Source of the DNA: Romanomermis culicivorax
Lineage: Eukaryota; Nematoda; Enoplea; Mermithida; Mermithidae
Direction of reading: 5' to 3'
Assembly: GCA_963922205.1 (NCBI GenBank)
Contig: CAWUHX010000284.1
Location: 186,001-250,000 of the forward strand
DNA length: 64,000 nucleotides
The notes under the pieces were generated by a model. That model did not search any database, was not told where the DNA came from, and saw only the letters and a list, made by a program, of their open reading frames with translations. A program made the translations under genes and the position numbers. Numbering within the stretch: position 1 is the first letter of the stretch; each line of letters opens with the position of its first letter. Positions 1-13,240 of the stretch are shown here, piece after piece.

Positions 1-1874
1 AAATTTTGTGTGAACATTTTTTTTCATTTGCAGCTCAAGTCATTGCATGACTAGGTTGGACAAAAGACAAATGTCAACTTTGTTTTGCGTAAAAAATACA
101 ATGTTGGTTTCATGTGAAAGTCATTCCACCGAGCTATTACACGACTCGAACAAAAGAGAACTGAGTATGTAACCATGAAAGTCAAAAATATTATTCGAAT
201 CATATCTACAACTTAATTATTAAACTTATTTGAATCTTACAGGCACCAGAGCTAATGCGTCGAAGACTAAAGAATGATCGACATAGTTTTATTTGCTGAC
301 ACACGTTAGAAAAATCAGCTAAATGCACTTATGTAGATTAAAAATATAGATAAACTATTTGTGAAAAACTCAAGCATTCAGTTTCATCAGTGAAAGTGAA
401 AGGATCAGCTTGAAACTTAAAAAAAGATACCATCATGTTATCGTTCAAACTATTTCAAATTATTATCTTCTCATTTACGGATCAACAGTTTGCTTTTGCA
501 CCAATTGTGGACAAAAATGAGCACTTGTGCATTGTACTCAGCGTGAAATTTTTTCGCCTTTTGCGCCACATATAATCCATCGTCTAAGCCAAAGAATAAG
601 CCGAGACCTAAACCTAAACGTAAGCCAGAAATGAACAAAAAATTCTACAGGGGTATAACGCACAAGTAACCAAAAAGGAGTGAGAATTCGATATGCCATA
701 TACCTAACATCCAGAGTATAATAATTTACACGTCTGCTAAACTCCGCCTCCTGTTTAACATACTAGTACAGAAACTAGAGTCCTTGATCCTACAAATTCT
801 ATAGTTGTACTCAGGTTTTTTTTGGCTTGAAAATCATGAGCCAAATGGTTCATAGGCCTAAATTTTTAGACGCCACATTTGAATTGTTGTGGGATTCAAA
901 AATCTGTAATTAAAGTATATCGAAAAATAGGCTTACAACACACTGCGGAATGTGATTAAATTATACGGATATTTAATCAGTTGATACGTGTCAAAAAAAT
1001 TGTTCCAAACTTTATTACCAACCAATGTGTTTTTCTTCTACAGGCCTTCTTGAACATCTGCAATGCAAGGATGGGGCCAAAAAATCTTTTTACGACAAAA
1101 ATTTGTTTGCAAAAAACAAAAAACACAAAAAACACGATGTTTCGTGCATTTTTGCACAAACCTTCTTTCAGGATGGCACTTGAGTTCATGTCCTTCTGGT
1201 ACAAAAGTATGGTAATTGAAAAATGCAACTTTTGTTCTTATTTCTTCTAGCATCTTTTTTCCCGGCGCGAAACGCCGAAAACTTTTTATAGACTTACTAA
1301 AATTCGGGGAAATTAATTTAAGCAAAACTTCTCAATAAACACAAAGTTCAAATTCTCTGTTCAAGAACACATATTCATCATTTTACAAATTAAAAATATA
1401 GTCACACTTTCATGAATTTGAAAAAAATCAAATTAAACAGAAAATTTTTGAAAATCCCTTCCATGATGCCTATGAATTCAAACTCGGCTTCATTTTCAAA
1501 ATTACAGTTACAAAAAAATGAATTTTTGGAGAGAAGAATTATAGAATGAAATCCGGCGCGAAGCGCTGGGAAATTTTCCTGTGTTTTCTGCTTTTAGAGC
1601 CTACAGAACATTTAATTTAAATCCTAAGTTAAATGAAAATAGTGATGATTCACGAGGAGCCAAAATGGACCCTGAACCAAAATTTTAGAAGCCATTCCCA
1701 AAGTTTTAAGAGCCCAGTCCGTAAAACGAAACGACTACATAAGCCTGGTTGTGCCGCCTTTTGTCTAACGCCAACAAATCTAGCTAGTATTTCCTTTAAA
1801 GTAGAATGAAATTCAAAGACCTTTACTAAAATTGAACCAAAACTTGAAATAAAAATTTGTTAAATACAAATTAC
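1..1874. other. Downstream AP-3 beta intron or 3' flank
   Basis: No convincing exon is seen on either strand. The stretch holds GC palindromes at 1263-1277 (imperfect) and 1553-1568, and a decayed CCTAAA/AAGCC array at 588-633 reminiscent of the TTAGGC repeats elsewhere. The three overlapping ORFs at 977-1325 lie on repeat-like DNA and resemble nothing known. Confidence 0.5.
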
Positions 1875-2132
1875 TTTGCAAGTTTTTGAACAGGTCTTTA
1901 GTCATGACTACTGGTTCCAATTGTTCGCCGACCGGAGCAATCAAATTAACAAAAAATCGGTAATCACCGGGCATGACAACTAACTCAATGGACGCACATT
2001 GAGTTGTATCGGCGAAATCTACGCCCAAAATCAACGTTTTCGACTGACCGACAGCTATATTTTCCAATTGACAAAGTCCTTGAATGTCCATGCCGTGAGA
2101 AATTTTCTTAAAAGAAGGCAAAAGACTTAAAT
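1875..2132 (-). CDS. AP3B1: AP-3 beta C-terminal region exon
   Basis: The translated exon contains [18 protein letters not shown] and [19 protein letters not shown]. These align with the SMGIDFCDSTQTASFQL and PPVGELLLPVAMSEKDF segments of vertebrate AP-3 beta. The acceptor is TTATTTTAG at 2133-2134 (a second AG at 2107-2108 is possible) and the donor is GTAATT at 1874. Entry and exit phases are both 1. The following C-terminal exon(s) were not found in 1-1874. Confidence 0.85.
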
Positions 2133-5100
2133 CTAAAATAACAAAAACCATAATAGTCTGGCAACAAATCGACAAAAAATTTATTCTCACATGATGGCAA
2201 ATAAAGGGGTTGTAATGGCATTCCATTTGTGTTTATCAGGGTTCGGGTAGCATCGTTGTTTTTATTGGGTTTCTAGTCCGCGAACAGATTTCAAATGCTT
2301 TTTTAGTCAGTAGATCGTACACACAATTTACGGTTAGAATGACCCTCATTACATTTAAAGACCTGAATATACGTCTTCCTGGAATATGTTGCAGTGATTA
2401 CAACTCAAACAAGTTTTGAGTGTTTAGTTTAAATAACGGACATTTGACTGCACATTTCCATAATCTCTGATAAACTTAATCACTTTCCTGAAAAATTGAA
2501 AAAATCACTGAAGGATGAGTCTTATCCTAAGAAATTCAATTAGCCATGACAAAGCAGGGATTCTTACAAGTTCACACCGGCTGGTACTATCTTTTCAAAC
2601 CGAACTATTCAAATGATTGCTCAAGCTGTTTTGATTGTTCAGCGTAAGTTTGTCCAACATTATTAATGCAATTTCAGCATTGAGTCGAATTCGACATAGG
2701 CACATTATGTAACTTGTTAGAAAGTATTTGGATCTATAATTATTTGTGCTCTCTCAAAGATAATATTCGATCAAATAGGTTCAGCAGGCTTTTTTAGTCA
2801 TTTAGAGGCCTGGGCCCCTAAAAGTTTGGAAATGACTCTTAAAATTTTGACTTATTTATTTATATTTTAGTGAATTATAGTTATTTTCATCCATTTCACA
2901 TTTAAAGTAAGTGTTTTACGGGCTCGAAGATCATGAAACACCAAAAAATTTCCGGCGCTTGGCGCCAGATTTCCTTCTATAATTTTTTGCATTGGTTTAA
3001 TTACTGTTTTTTACAAATCACACTTTTTGGAGAAGAAATTTTCGAAAAAGGGGAAAAATATGGGGGTTCGACATGGAAAAAATGAATTTTGGTGCGTTTA
3101 AGAGGTAAAAATCTCCAGCACTTCAGAGTGTCAGGAAGTTTTTTTTTTTGAAAAACAATTTATCACGATACGAGAACACATCAATAATACAATAAAAATA
3201 AATAATAATACAATATAAATAAACACAGGAAGTAAAACAAAATCGTTGCGTAGCGCTGGAAAGATATAGGAAACAACAGAGGAATAAGAAGCTGCATTTT
3301 CAAAACCATATACTTTTGTGGCAGACGGAATTGAATCTATCTTGGAAGAAGGTTTGCGCGAATTTTTGCGTGAAAAAATTTTTCTTTGCACAAAGATTTC
3401 TTTAGCCGATCTTTGTATATATAGAAAGAAGCCTGTAACCGAAAAACGCTTGTTTAAAATACAATTTTGAACAGTAATTTTTTTTTAGCACGTATCAACT
3501 GATTGAGTATCCATATAACTTGATTATATACGTTCCACAGTGTGTTACAAGTCCATTTTTTATTATTCTTCAATTAAAAATTTCTGACCCCCAAAATTTC
3601 AATTTGGCCCCTAGAAATTTAGACCTAGGAGCCATTCGGATCCTGGTCTTCAAACCAAAAAAGGCGGAAGTTCATATAAGAGACGTAATGGGAAGCTTAT
3701 TTTAAAAATATCGGGTCCGGGTCCAAAATTTTAAGAATATCGGATCCGGGTCCATTATATTTTTCTACACGCTTATCTGCGTGACACCATTAAGGCACGA
3801 TTACTGAGAGATTTGAACGAATAAAAAGAAAAGATGTGGGTGGAATCACTGGCACAATTTCATCCAACTATTCACAGTGGTTGTGCAACAGAGTGTCTCG
3901 GAAAAGATGCAGGAGAAATTCTTTTTTTCAGTAATTTGATTGGAAAAGTCGACACTCTGAATAATGTTACAAAGTAAATGACATCTGTCTGACTCCGACC
4001 TATGTAATAAGGTGTGAGAAAATTTTCTACAGTTGAAAGCACCCTGTTTCACATCACTTGAGGTTAGCCTGATTAATGAAATGATTCTCGATTGTAGTGT
4101 CTTTCAAATAGAACAAAGTGCATTGGAATAACTCTTACGTTTTCCTCATCAAGGAATGACTCGATTTTTGAAATTTAATGATATTTTTTAACATTTTTGA
4201 CCTTTTATTTGAAGCATGTCTTTCATCAATTATCAAAGCTAGATGAACCAAAATCAAATAAAAACTTCAAGTCACATTTTTTCTTTAAATTTATTATATA
4301 GGTAACGACAAATCCTGTTTTCTCAGAACTCTATTGGTTGGAGATTTAATCAGATTCAAAAAGATATCTGAATGAAAGTGCAGTGTGTGCTAATCGTCAC
4401 AACTCCCATAACGGTACAATAATCGGATTGGAATTTTAACACAATATGTTGGACATTAGTGTCTACATACATGATGAAAAAATTCTGCCGCATCCTGAGG
4501 GAAGATGTCCGGAAAGAGGTCTAAATGATGTTTTCGGCTTTTCCCGCCTACTTTTGGACGCTTTAAAAATTGTAAAAAGTAAATTAGAAAAAATTTTTCA
4601 AACGCAGTACGTAAAACCACATAATGCACCCTATTTTTCGGGTATGATTCATTTTGGATTTATCATAGTCAAGATCGAACTTATCACAACTGTGTCTTAA
4701 AACGGATGTGAGAGAAACAATATCATATTGAAATCGTATGGTTTGGTTGAGACACAATAAACCGATTTGAGTCACTAATCTCTCGTGAAATATTAGTGAC
4801 TACATATCTCTATAATTTAATTTTTGATCCTTAGATTAATATTATTAATAAAAATCTAGATTGAAAAGACGACGACTACAAGGAAAGCAACCGAAAAACT
4901 ATCTGTGAAATATAACTTGGGTGCTGTAGATTTTAAATCTAAGTCACTCTCAAGATGATCCAAGCAATAAAGTCTTGATTTGTTACTTTTCATATTTCAT
5001 TAGTCAATTGATGTGTCATCATATTCTTTAACACGGGTATTCGTTTTCAGCTGAATTACTATGTTATTTATCAGACCAAAATCAGAATTGTGACAATTTC

Positions 5101-8100
5101 TTCGGGTCCGGTACCGGGTCCAAAATTTTAAGAATATCGGGTCTGGCTCCGGTTCCGGGTACAAAATTTTGAGAATATTGGGTACGGGTCAAACAAAATG
5201 GTCGGACAATTTCGGGTCTCATTTCGGGTCCGGGTACCCGATGCATATCTACAAGATATATATCACATGTGATATGACCAGATAACCGGGTATCTGGTCA
5301 TATATGTGACAAAATCTACAAGCGTTGACTGTTTTTAAATATTATGAAAACTAAGCTTCTAAAATGTTTTGTGATGTCAGCACTGATGATGATAGATTTT
5401 AAAAATCTTTCCATTTCAAATTGCCTTTCTTTAAAAATCAAGTGAGAAAAAAGAATAAAATCATCATAAAAGTTAGAATTAAAAACTAAACTTTGAATAT
5501 CGACAGCACAGCAGTGTTTTTTTAGCGGCACACCCATTAGCAGTGCCGCTAATGACAGTTTGACTCCATTAGCGCAAAAAATTTTATTAGCGCACAGTAG
5601 TTTTTTTCTTTTTACAATAGTGATCAAGTTATTAGTGATTGTATTAAGCATTATTGAGAAATGTGTTATTGTAAACTTATTTTTTGACAGCGTTCTTTAA
5701 AACGTACCTACCTATATTCACAGGGCCGTAACCCGGCAAAAAAATTTTCCGGCGCCCAGCGCCGAAAAAATTTTCAGGTTTTTATATTCTGAAAGGCTGG
5801 AAATGAAGTGAACTAATGCATCGTAATACCTCTCTTATTTCGGCGCGTAGCGCCGAGAAAATTTTCGGATTTTTGTGTTTCAAAATGCCACAAAAGGTAT
5901 GTTCCCAACAATTATTCCTGGATATAAGCTCAAAATTCACATTCTCGTAATGATGTTTTTATCGTCTTTCAATCGCAGCTTGGGAAGGTTCACGTTTCAA
6001 AACGTTGGAAAACTCCAAACGACGCGAGAGAATAAAATTCTGACAAGTGATGAAAAATCTCAATTATCAGCAAATTATTGACTCTTGACTAAATTAATAA
6101 AAAAGAGATGAAGTAATTCAATTGATAGAAACTGACGAAGGTTAATTAATAAATGGAAGTAGATATGCTAACGGCCGAGCCTGATAGAAAGCAATGACTG
6201 TTATATTCATGACCGGCAGAAAATTTTGAAATTTTGACCTTCTAAAATTCACCAAAATGAATCTTTTCGGTTTTGAAGTGAAAAAAATTTTCTTACAAAA
6301 AAATGCGTACAATTTTTTCCTTATTTCGAAATTTTGTTCCCTGAAAGATCCGATTGAGGAGAGAGACGATGCTCCAAACGAGACGAGAGATAAAATTGTA
6401 AAGGTTGATGGAAAACAGAGCACCCCATGGGGGGGGGGTTACCCCGGTCTTAGATTTGGAAATTCTTTTACTACCCCATAAAAACAGCTCACTATAGCAA
6501 AAAATTTTGGTAGACCTCATCCTCTCCCCAGTAGGTTATAGTAATTATGAGCAAATTAATATATACTATTTGTAGGAAATCATTATATATATAATTGGGA
6601 GATGAAATAATGACTTATGTACATATATGTGATTTATCAAAAAATCGCCCCTTGGGAAGAAAAACGTTGTGTTCTTAAAATTCTTCCTCTTCATGCTCTC
6701 CTTTCCTTTTCCCCGCTTCTGCGTTGGGTCTTCTGTGCGCATATGGTTACCCAAGCTGTGGCATACTTTCCTGCTATGAGTTGAGACATGTGAGGTCTGT
6801 TGACGTGGATCAGGAGTGGTACTTGGTTTCAAACTCGTAGTTCATAATCTAATGGGATTAATAATACTAAAGCCACATTTAGCATCAGGACTTTTAATTA
6901 GAAGCACTGTTCCAAGCCTTATCAGTGATGGAATAAGCCCATACTGCTGAAGATGCTGGTTCAAATAATGTTTCCAGAAGTATGTTATGCCCGAATCTTG
7001 AAATGTGCAGGAATCAGTTGGCACGACAATCTTCAAAGTGTGACTATTCTGTACGTATAATTAGTGCATTAAAGTGGCATGATTGGGAGCTGGAAAATGG
7101 AGTTGAAATCATACATGTAACGGAGTTCCGAGGTCTGGGGGCGGGGGGGGGGGGGGGGGTTGGAGCACTTTCTTGGGGCCGGGGGTCAGTAATTCCCAAA
7201 ATTTTGGGGGGAGGAGTCCCTGAAGGAAAAAATTCGATTTTTTCCATGAAAAATGTCCGAAAAACAGTTTGAAAATTAGTATTTTTTGTCTAAAAAATGA
7301 TAAAATATGTACTTATGGCATGAAGCGCCGAGAAAATTGACGTTTTTGACCATTTTTTGTTCAAAAATTGACATTTTTCATGGAAAAAATGACATTTTTC
7401 AGTATTTTTCCGACTAAAAGTATGGGGGTCCCTAGGGCTACCATATGGCTAGCCATAGGATTGGAAAATCCTGGGGGGGGGGGTCGCCCAATGGCTAGCC
7501 ATATGATCGACGATTTCTGGAGGGGGGGGTTCCTATAGCACTTCTCCCCAATTACATGTATGGTTGAAATAGTAAATGTTTTTTGACTGTGAAAAGCGTA
7601 AAGTAGGGGCATTATTCATTTTTGTAAGTTCTATGTGGTGGTAGTACTACACCACCCCCTCCTCCGAAAAAAAGTTGGGAGCAAAAAAAAAGGTCACGGC
7701 ATATTTCAAGTACTACCCTTAAAATTTACGATTTTACCCCAACCTAAATTTTCGACCTTGGGGACCTCTGATGGAAAATCTCATTTATCGGCAAAATGTT
7801 TTCTTGTAACTAATGAAAAAGAGATGAGGTACAATTCAGTTGATTAAAACTGCTGAATGTTATTAGTAGTAAGTGAAAGTAGATATACTAAAGGTCATGT
7901 CGGATAGAAAACAATGACTGTTATACTCATTGACCGGCGCGTAGCGCCGGGAAATTTTGAGATTTTTCTCCGTGAGAGACACGAAATCGACATATGACAA
8001 AGTCCCAACGGCCTTTTTCATTAGCGCGGCCCATGTTTTATTAGCGCCGCGCTAAAAAACAGTGATCGACAGCATACATGTAACGGGGCTCCGAGGTCTG

Positions 8101-11100
8101 GGGGGGGGGGATTGGGCGACTTTTTTTGGGATGGGGGTCAGTAATTCCCGAAATTTTGGGGGAGGGGTCTCTCAGGAAAAAAATTTGATTTTTTCACGAA
8201 AAAAGTCCGAAAAAAAGTTCAAAATATTGGAACTTTTTTTTCTGAAAAGACAGGAAAAATGTATTTATGGCGCGAAGGGCCAAGAAAATTCACATTTTTA
8301 ACCATTTTTTGTTCGAAAATTGACATTTTTCATCAAAAAATTAACATTTTTCAGTATTTTTCCGACCAAAAGTATGGGGGTCCCAACAGCTACCATATGG
8401 CTAGCCATTGGATTGGAAAATCCTGGGGGGGGGGGCGGTCGCCCAATGGCTAGCCATATGGTCGACGATTTCTGGGGGGGGGGGTTCCCATAGCACTTCC
8501 CCCCAATTACATGTATGATCGACAGTAAGGTGAACATTATTGATTGTAATTGTTTTAGTGATTCAGAGAGTCTACTGAGAGTCGCGCTCGGACTGAATTC
8601 AAATTAATGAGAATTATGTCCAAAACTAGCGCACAGCGCTGTAAAATTTAAAGATTTTGACTTTCTAAAACGCATCAAAAAACACACGTTTGTTCTTGAT
8701 GGCCGATTTTTTCTTCTACATTTTTATAAACAGCCCAAAATTTAGAAAAGGTCAAAAAGCTACAAGTTAAAACAAGGAAAAATTGTGCCTGTCTCCAGTC
8801 GATTGTACCACAACTTGTATTTTGTATTTTACTTTGGCGTCCATGATATGATAGAAAAATTAATTCATAAATTTCAAAGCATATTCCGTGGTTAGATCGA
8901 TGAAAAAAATTAATAAAAAGGAGTTTACAAAAATCTGCTAAAGTAAAAAGTGTAGATTATAGATGAAATTTATATAATGTGATGGTTAAACATGAAATTA
9001 CTGATCCTTTTGTTCATCTCAGTTTCTCATTGACAAATTTCAAGTTCAAACCAAGAATTATACGAGACAGCATGCAGGAAATTATTCACGTTTTGAAATG
9101 AATGCGCTGAAAATCAAAAACAGACTGTTTTTCGAGTGGGATTGGATGAAAAGTCCACGAAGACAGACATTTTAAAAAATTTACTAGAATAAAGTCTCTG
9201 AGTAATTCATCTCACTTAAGAAACGGTACTGTTAATGAAGTCAGATAAAGGAAATCAGGATAAAAACCTAAAAATCGGAAAATGTCAACAAGAGAGGACA
9301 AACGGAAAATAAAGACAGAAAAGCAGCAAGTTTGTCAATAAACCCACACCATGTTTATTAATAGCTTTCAACTTTTTTAGTTGATCACTTCGCATTTATG
9401 TCATCTAAAAATTAGTTTGATTTGATTTCACTATCGCCTGTTAAACAAATCTATTTAGTGCTCTGACTTTCCTATTTCTATTCGTCATTTGTGTCAAGTT
9501 TTCTATAAAAGGATAGGATGTCTGGATATTTTTTCATATCCGAGATATTCGAGGAACATCACTACTCATTAGTAGATTTTTTAGACGCACTAAATTCTTC
9601 CCAAATGAATTTTTCTTTAAATATGACCCAAAAAAACAGAATTTCTGAATCGAGAAGCACATACGAAATTATTCTGACCGATTTTTGACCGAAATTGACT
9701 TCAATTTGTTTTTTGAACCTTTTTGATGAGCATTATCTTTCATATTAAATTCTTTGACTGATGCTCTTCAGATTCTACAGAATAATTTTCTTACTTTTGG
9801 TATGAATTTCATGTTGTCGATCTGCGCCTCAGTTTCGTTCAGAACTCTCAATTCGATTGAACACATTTTATTCGAAAAAAGGCTTGACGTCCGTGTAAAT
9901 AAATAAGATACGGACAATCCGCGACCGGATATTTTATCCAACAATGTAAAGTATTGAGTCCGATTGGTATATTGAGCAGGCGCAGTTTGCTAAAGAAAGG
10001 CAAGAAATGAGCGACTTTGGAAGCTAGACAAAAGAAGATCAAACATACAGAATGTCAAAAAAACGGTAAATACGGTTCAATACTGTATCTTCGTGTAAAG
10101 CTAAGATTGTAAAGTGAAATTTCGGCGTTGGTTAGCTTGTCTATTTTTCTACTGATACTGAAAGTTTCGTGGAATGGGGACAATTTATCCAAAATCGACT
10201 ACATTTATTATGAAGCTGATTCAGTTGGATTGTAATTAGGGTTGTCCTGGGGCAGACATTTTAGCCCGGGCCGGGGCAGACATATAACATATTAACATAT
10301 ACGTCACTAATGGTACCATACTTCATGTATCACATCGAAAAATTTTCAAGGCGATTCTTTTTCTTTTCATTTCATGTCAGCTATGATACTGCATTGATTG
10401 ACAGGTTAGAAAGGCTCTGACGTAGACAAAAAAATTAAAATTTTAAGATAATTGTCATTACTATAGTCTGTTTTTCAAAAAATGCTTTCAAATAAAAAAG
10501 TAACACAAAAAATGCTGTCGTCAAAATCGTTTACATAGAGGTCCCACCACAAAATTTTTCACTTGAAAAATCGTTAGAGGTGAGGTCTGTATGCTGACAA
10601 ATTTCCAGTCCTATATGATATATTGTTTATTAGAAAATCGTGAAAATCTGAAATACTACTTGCTTTCCACTTTCATTATTGAGAAGCATTTCAAGAAAAA
10701 CAGGCTATAAGTATTAGGAAACTCATTCTTCTCCCGAAGAAAATGCATTGCATACATGAACTTGTATCGATTCATCTGCAGGATTTCTTTAGCATGGGGC
10801 TAATGGAACCAGAGCCTTGCTAATGGAAAATTTTGGATGCTAGCATGCATGCTAATGACTGGAAGGGAGAAACTTTTGAAAAAAGCTCGAGGAGAAAGTT
10901 GGAGCTATCACAAAATTGTGGTGAAAAATCAAAAATCACCATCTTCCCAAATAACAACTTCGTCAATATCCTCATTCTCTTTGTCATTTTTGCAAAGTGA
11001 ATGACTGTGGCTCGAATCTGAATTCACTTCACCTCTAACTTCTTGGACATTACTTAGGTAATTTGAAAACATGTTTTGACATGTACGCTGAAGTTTAGGC

Positions 11101-13190
11101 AAATCAGTAATAACCAATAGCTAATATAATGGTACGTTTTCTGAAAAAATCAATTGAAATTGAAGTGCAGTTGCAGATATAATGAAAAATTTAAACTTTT
11201 ATCCAAATAGAACGTGAATTTAGCGATTCCTAAAAGTATTACTGTCAAACTAACTACTGAATATTCACTTGTCACAGTGTAAACTTCAATTTTATTATAA
11301 ATCGAGCTTGTTATACTATCAAAAATACTAATTGTTTGTAGTCTTGCTCTGAACCGGGGCAACCCTAATTATAATACAAGGAAAATTTTGGATAATTTTC
11401 GACAAGAAACTTGAATATACGCGCTTCAAGCTGTTGAAACTTGAAACAGTATAAAAAACCGGGTCAAATGATCCCAAGGAAGGCTGTTGACGGCCTAGAA
11501 CATCGAGAACTGCAGCGGTGGTTAAACAAGTTGAGTTGATTTACATTTGTCAGTTCGTCAAATTTCTTAAGAAATCGGGCCAAATAAAAACATTTCGAAC
11601 CCAAGTTACTATAGCACTCTGCAATGGTCTTCAAAATTTTGATGAAATTTTTTGAGATTATCAGTTACATGCCCCTGCACTTTATTATTTTGGAGGTTAT
11701 GCACATGAGCACGTTGTACCGATTTAAAGACACTCTGTATGATAGGTACCAAAACTTCGGCAGCATAATTCGATTTTCTGGGAAAAGTGCGTTTATGGGT
11801 TGAATGAGAATCGATATCGGCCGTTGGCTGCATTATTAGAGCGCTGGGTGCAGAGTAATCGACTGAAAAAAAGACATGTAGGTACAAGCAAAACCATCAA
11901 TGATGACACAATAGATACAGAAAAGATGCATTTTGGTGCATTTTAGAAGGTCATAATCTCAAAATTTTCTGGCGCTTCGCGCCCGTTATAACTTTAATGA
12001 GCATTATAATTTATTTCCTAGCTCAGGCGCCGCTTCTAACATGTCTACCTTCACTTACATATCATTTAATCTTTAATAGTTTTAATCATCCTAAACGTAT
12101 TATCTCATGTTTTAATTGGTAATCTTCAATATTTCATCTTGATATTTAATGAAGATTCACATTTTTCCCTTGATACACTTTTTGAGAAAGATCAATACGT
12201 CAAGTCTGTAAACTTTTTGAAGCGATTATTCCTTTCTTAATGTAAAATCAATTCAAAAGCTTCGTGGAAGTAGTTTTCGGAAATTTCTACTCTTACTCAT
12301 ATCTTTTCGGCCAAGTTCATGAGAGTGTGAGAATAAATTAATGGTTTTAAAATTTTCCAAACATAAAATTCTAGAAATTACAACTTTTGAACAGAAAATT
12401 TGAATCTAATTCTTCAAATAAGTGTTTGGAAAATTGATTTTCCAGCATCGCAGAATTTCAATACCCAAAACATTTTCTGGCGTTTCAGGCAGGAAAGATT
12501 AATAGCTTTTTTGAGCTCTCACTTGTCATCATAGGGGATTTAACCGCCGATTTCTCGTGTAATTCAAAGTCATTATGTTCTTGGATAGTTTGCTGGAAAA
12601 TTTGTTCCACAATGCTTGTAGATTCGACTTCGATCAAACTCAAAAATTTCAAATGTTTCCTGAATTTTAATGAATTAACGGCTCTAAAATGTCATTGAAT
12701 AAATGTTGAATGACATCTCTTTTTTGATCGATTGCCATTATGCTCAATACATTTCTTTGAAAAATAACCTAGCATTGGAATTGATTCACATATACTGATA
12801 TTATAAAATGGGCTTGTAAAAATTTGGAATGGCTTGTAGAATTTTAGGTCAACAAGCCACTTGGCTTGTGACTCGTAGGTCAAAAAAAAACCCTGCGCAC
12901 CATACAATAACAAGCTAGGCCGGCCAGAGGAGTAACCTGCGATATTTTTTGCAGAAACCACTTTGAATTCTCATAACTTGATGTAGAAAAAATATAGCGT
13001 TTGTTTTTGATTAGCTCAATTCGACTACGATTTTACTCTTCATGATTATTTGATCTCTATGCTTACTTTGCCTAAAAATGCTTCCAAAATTGACGATTTT
13101 GCTTAAATCAGTGATTGCCGACAATCCTTATCCAGGACTCACTGCGGCAGTAATCCCCCTCACCCGTCCCTATGATAATTATGTATAACG

Positions 13191-13240
<50 letters not shown>

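Noticed and set aside
977-1325. Overlapping ORFs of 83-95 codons on both strands
   Set aside because: They are low-complexity or repeat sequence around a GC palindrome, with no domain, no codon-use signal and no partner exon.
5513-8064. Possible 2.5-kb element between CAGTGTTTTTTTAGCGGC at 5513 and GCGCTAAAAAACAGTG near 8050
   Set aside because: The ends are similar and inverted in part, but one base of the terminal CAGTG/CACTG disagrees and no TSD was found. Related ATTAGCGC motifs may just be a shared repeat.
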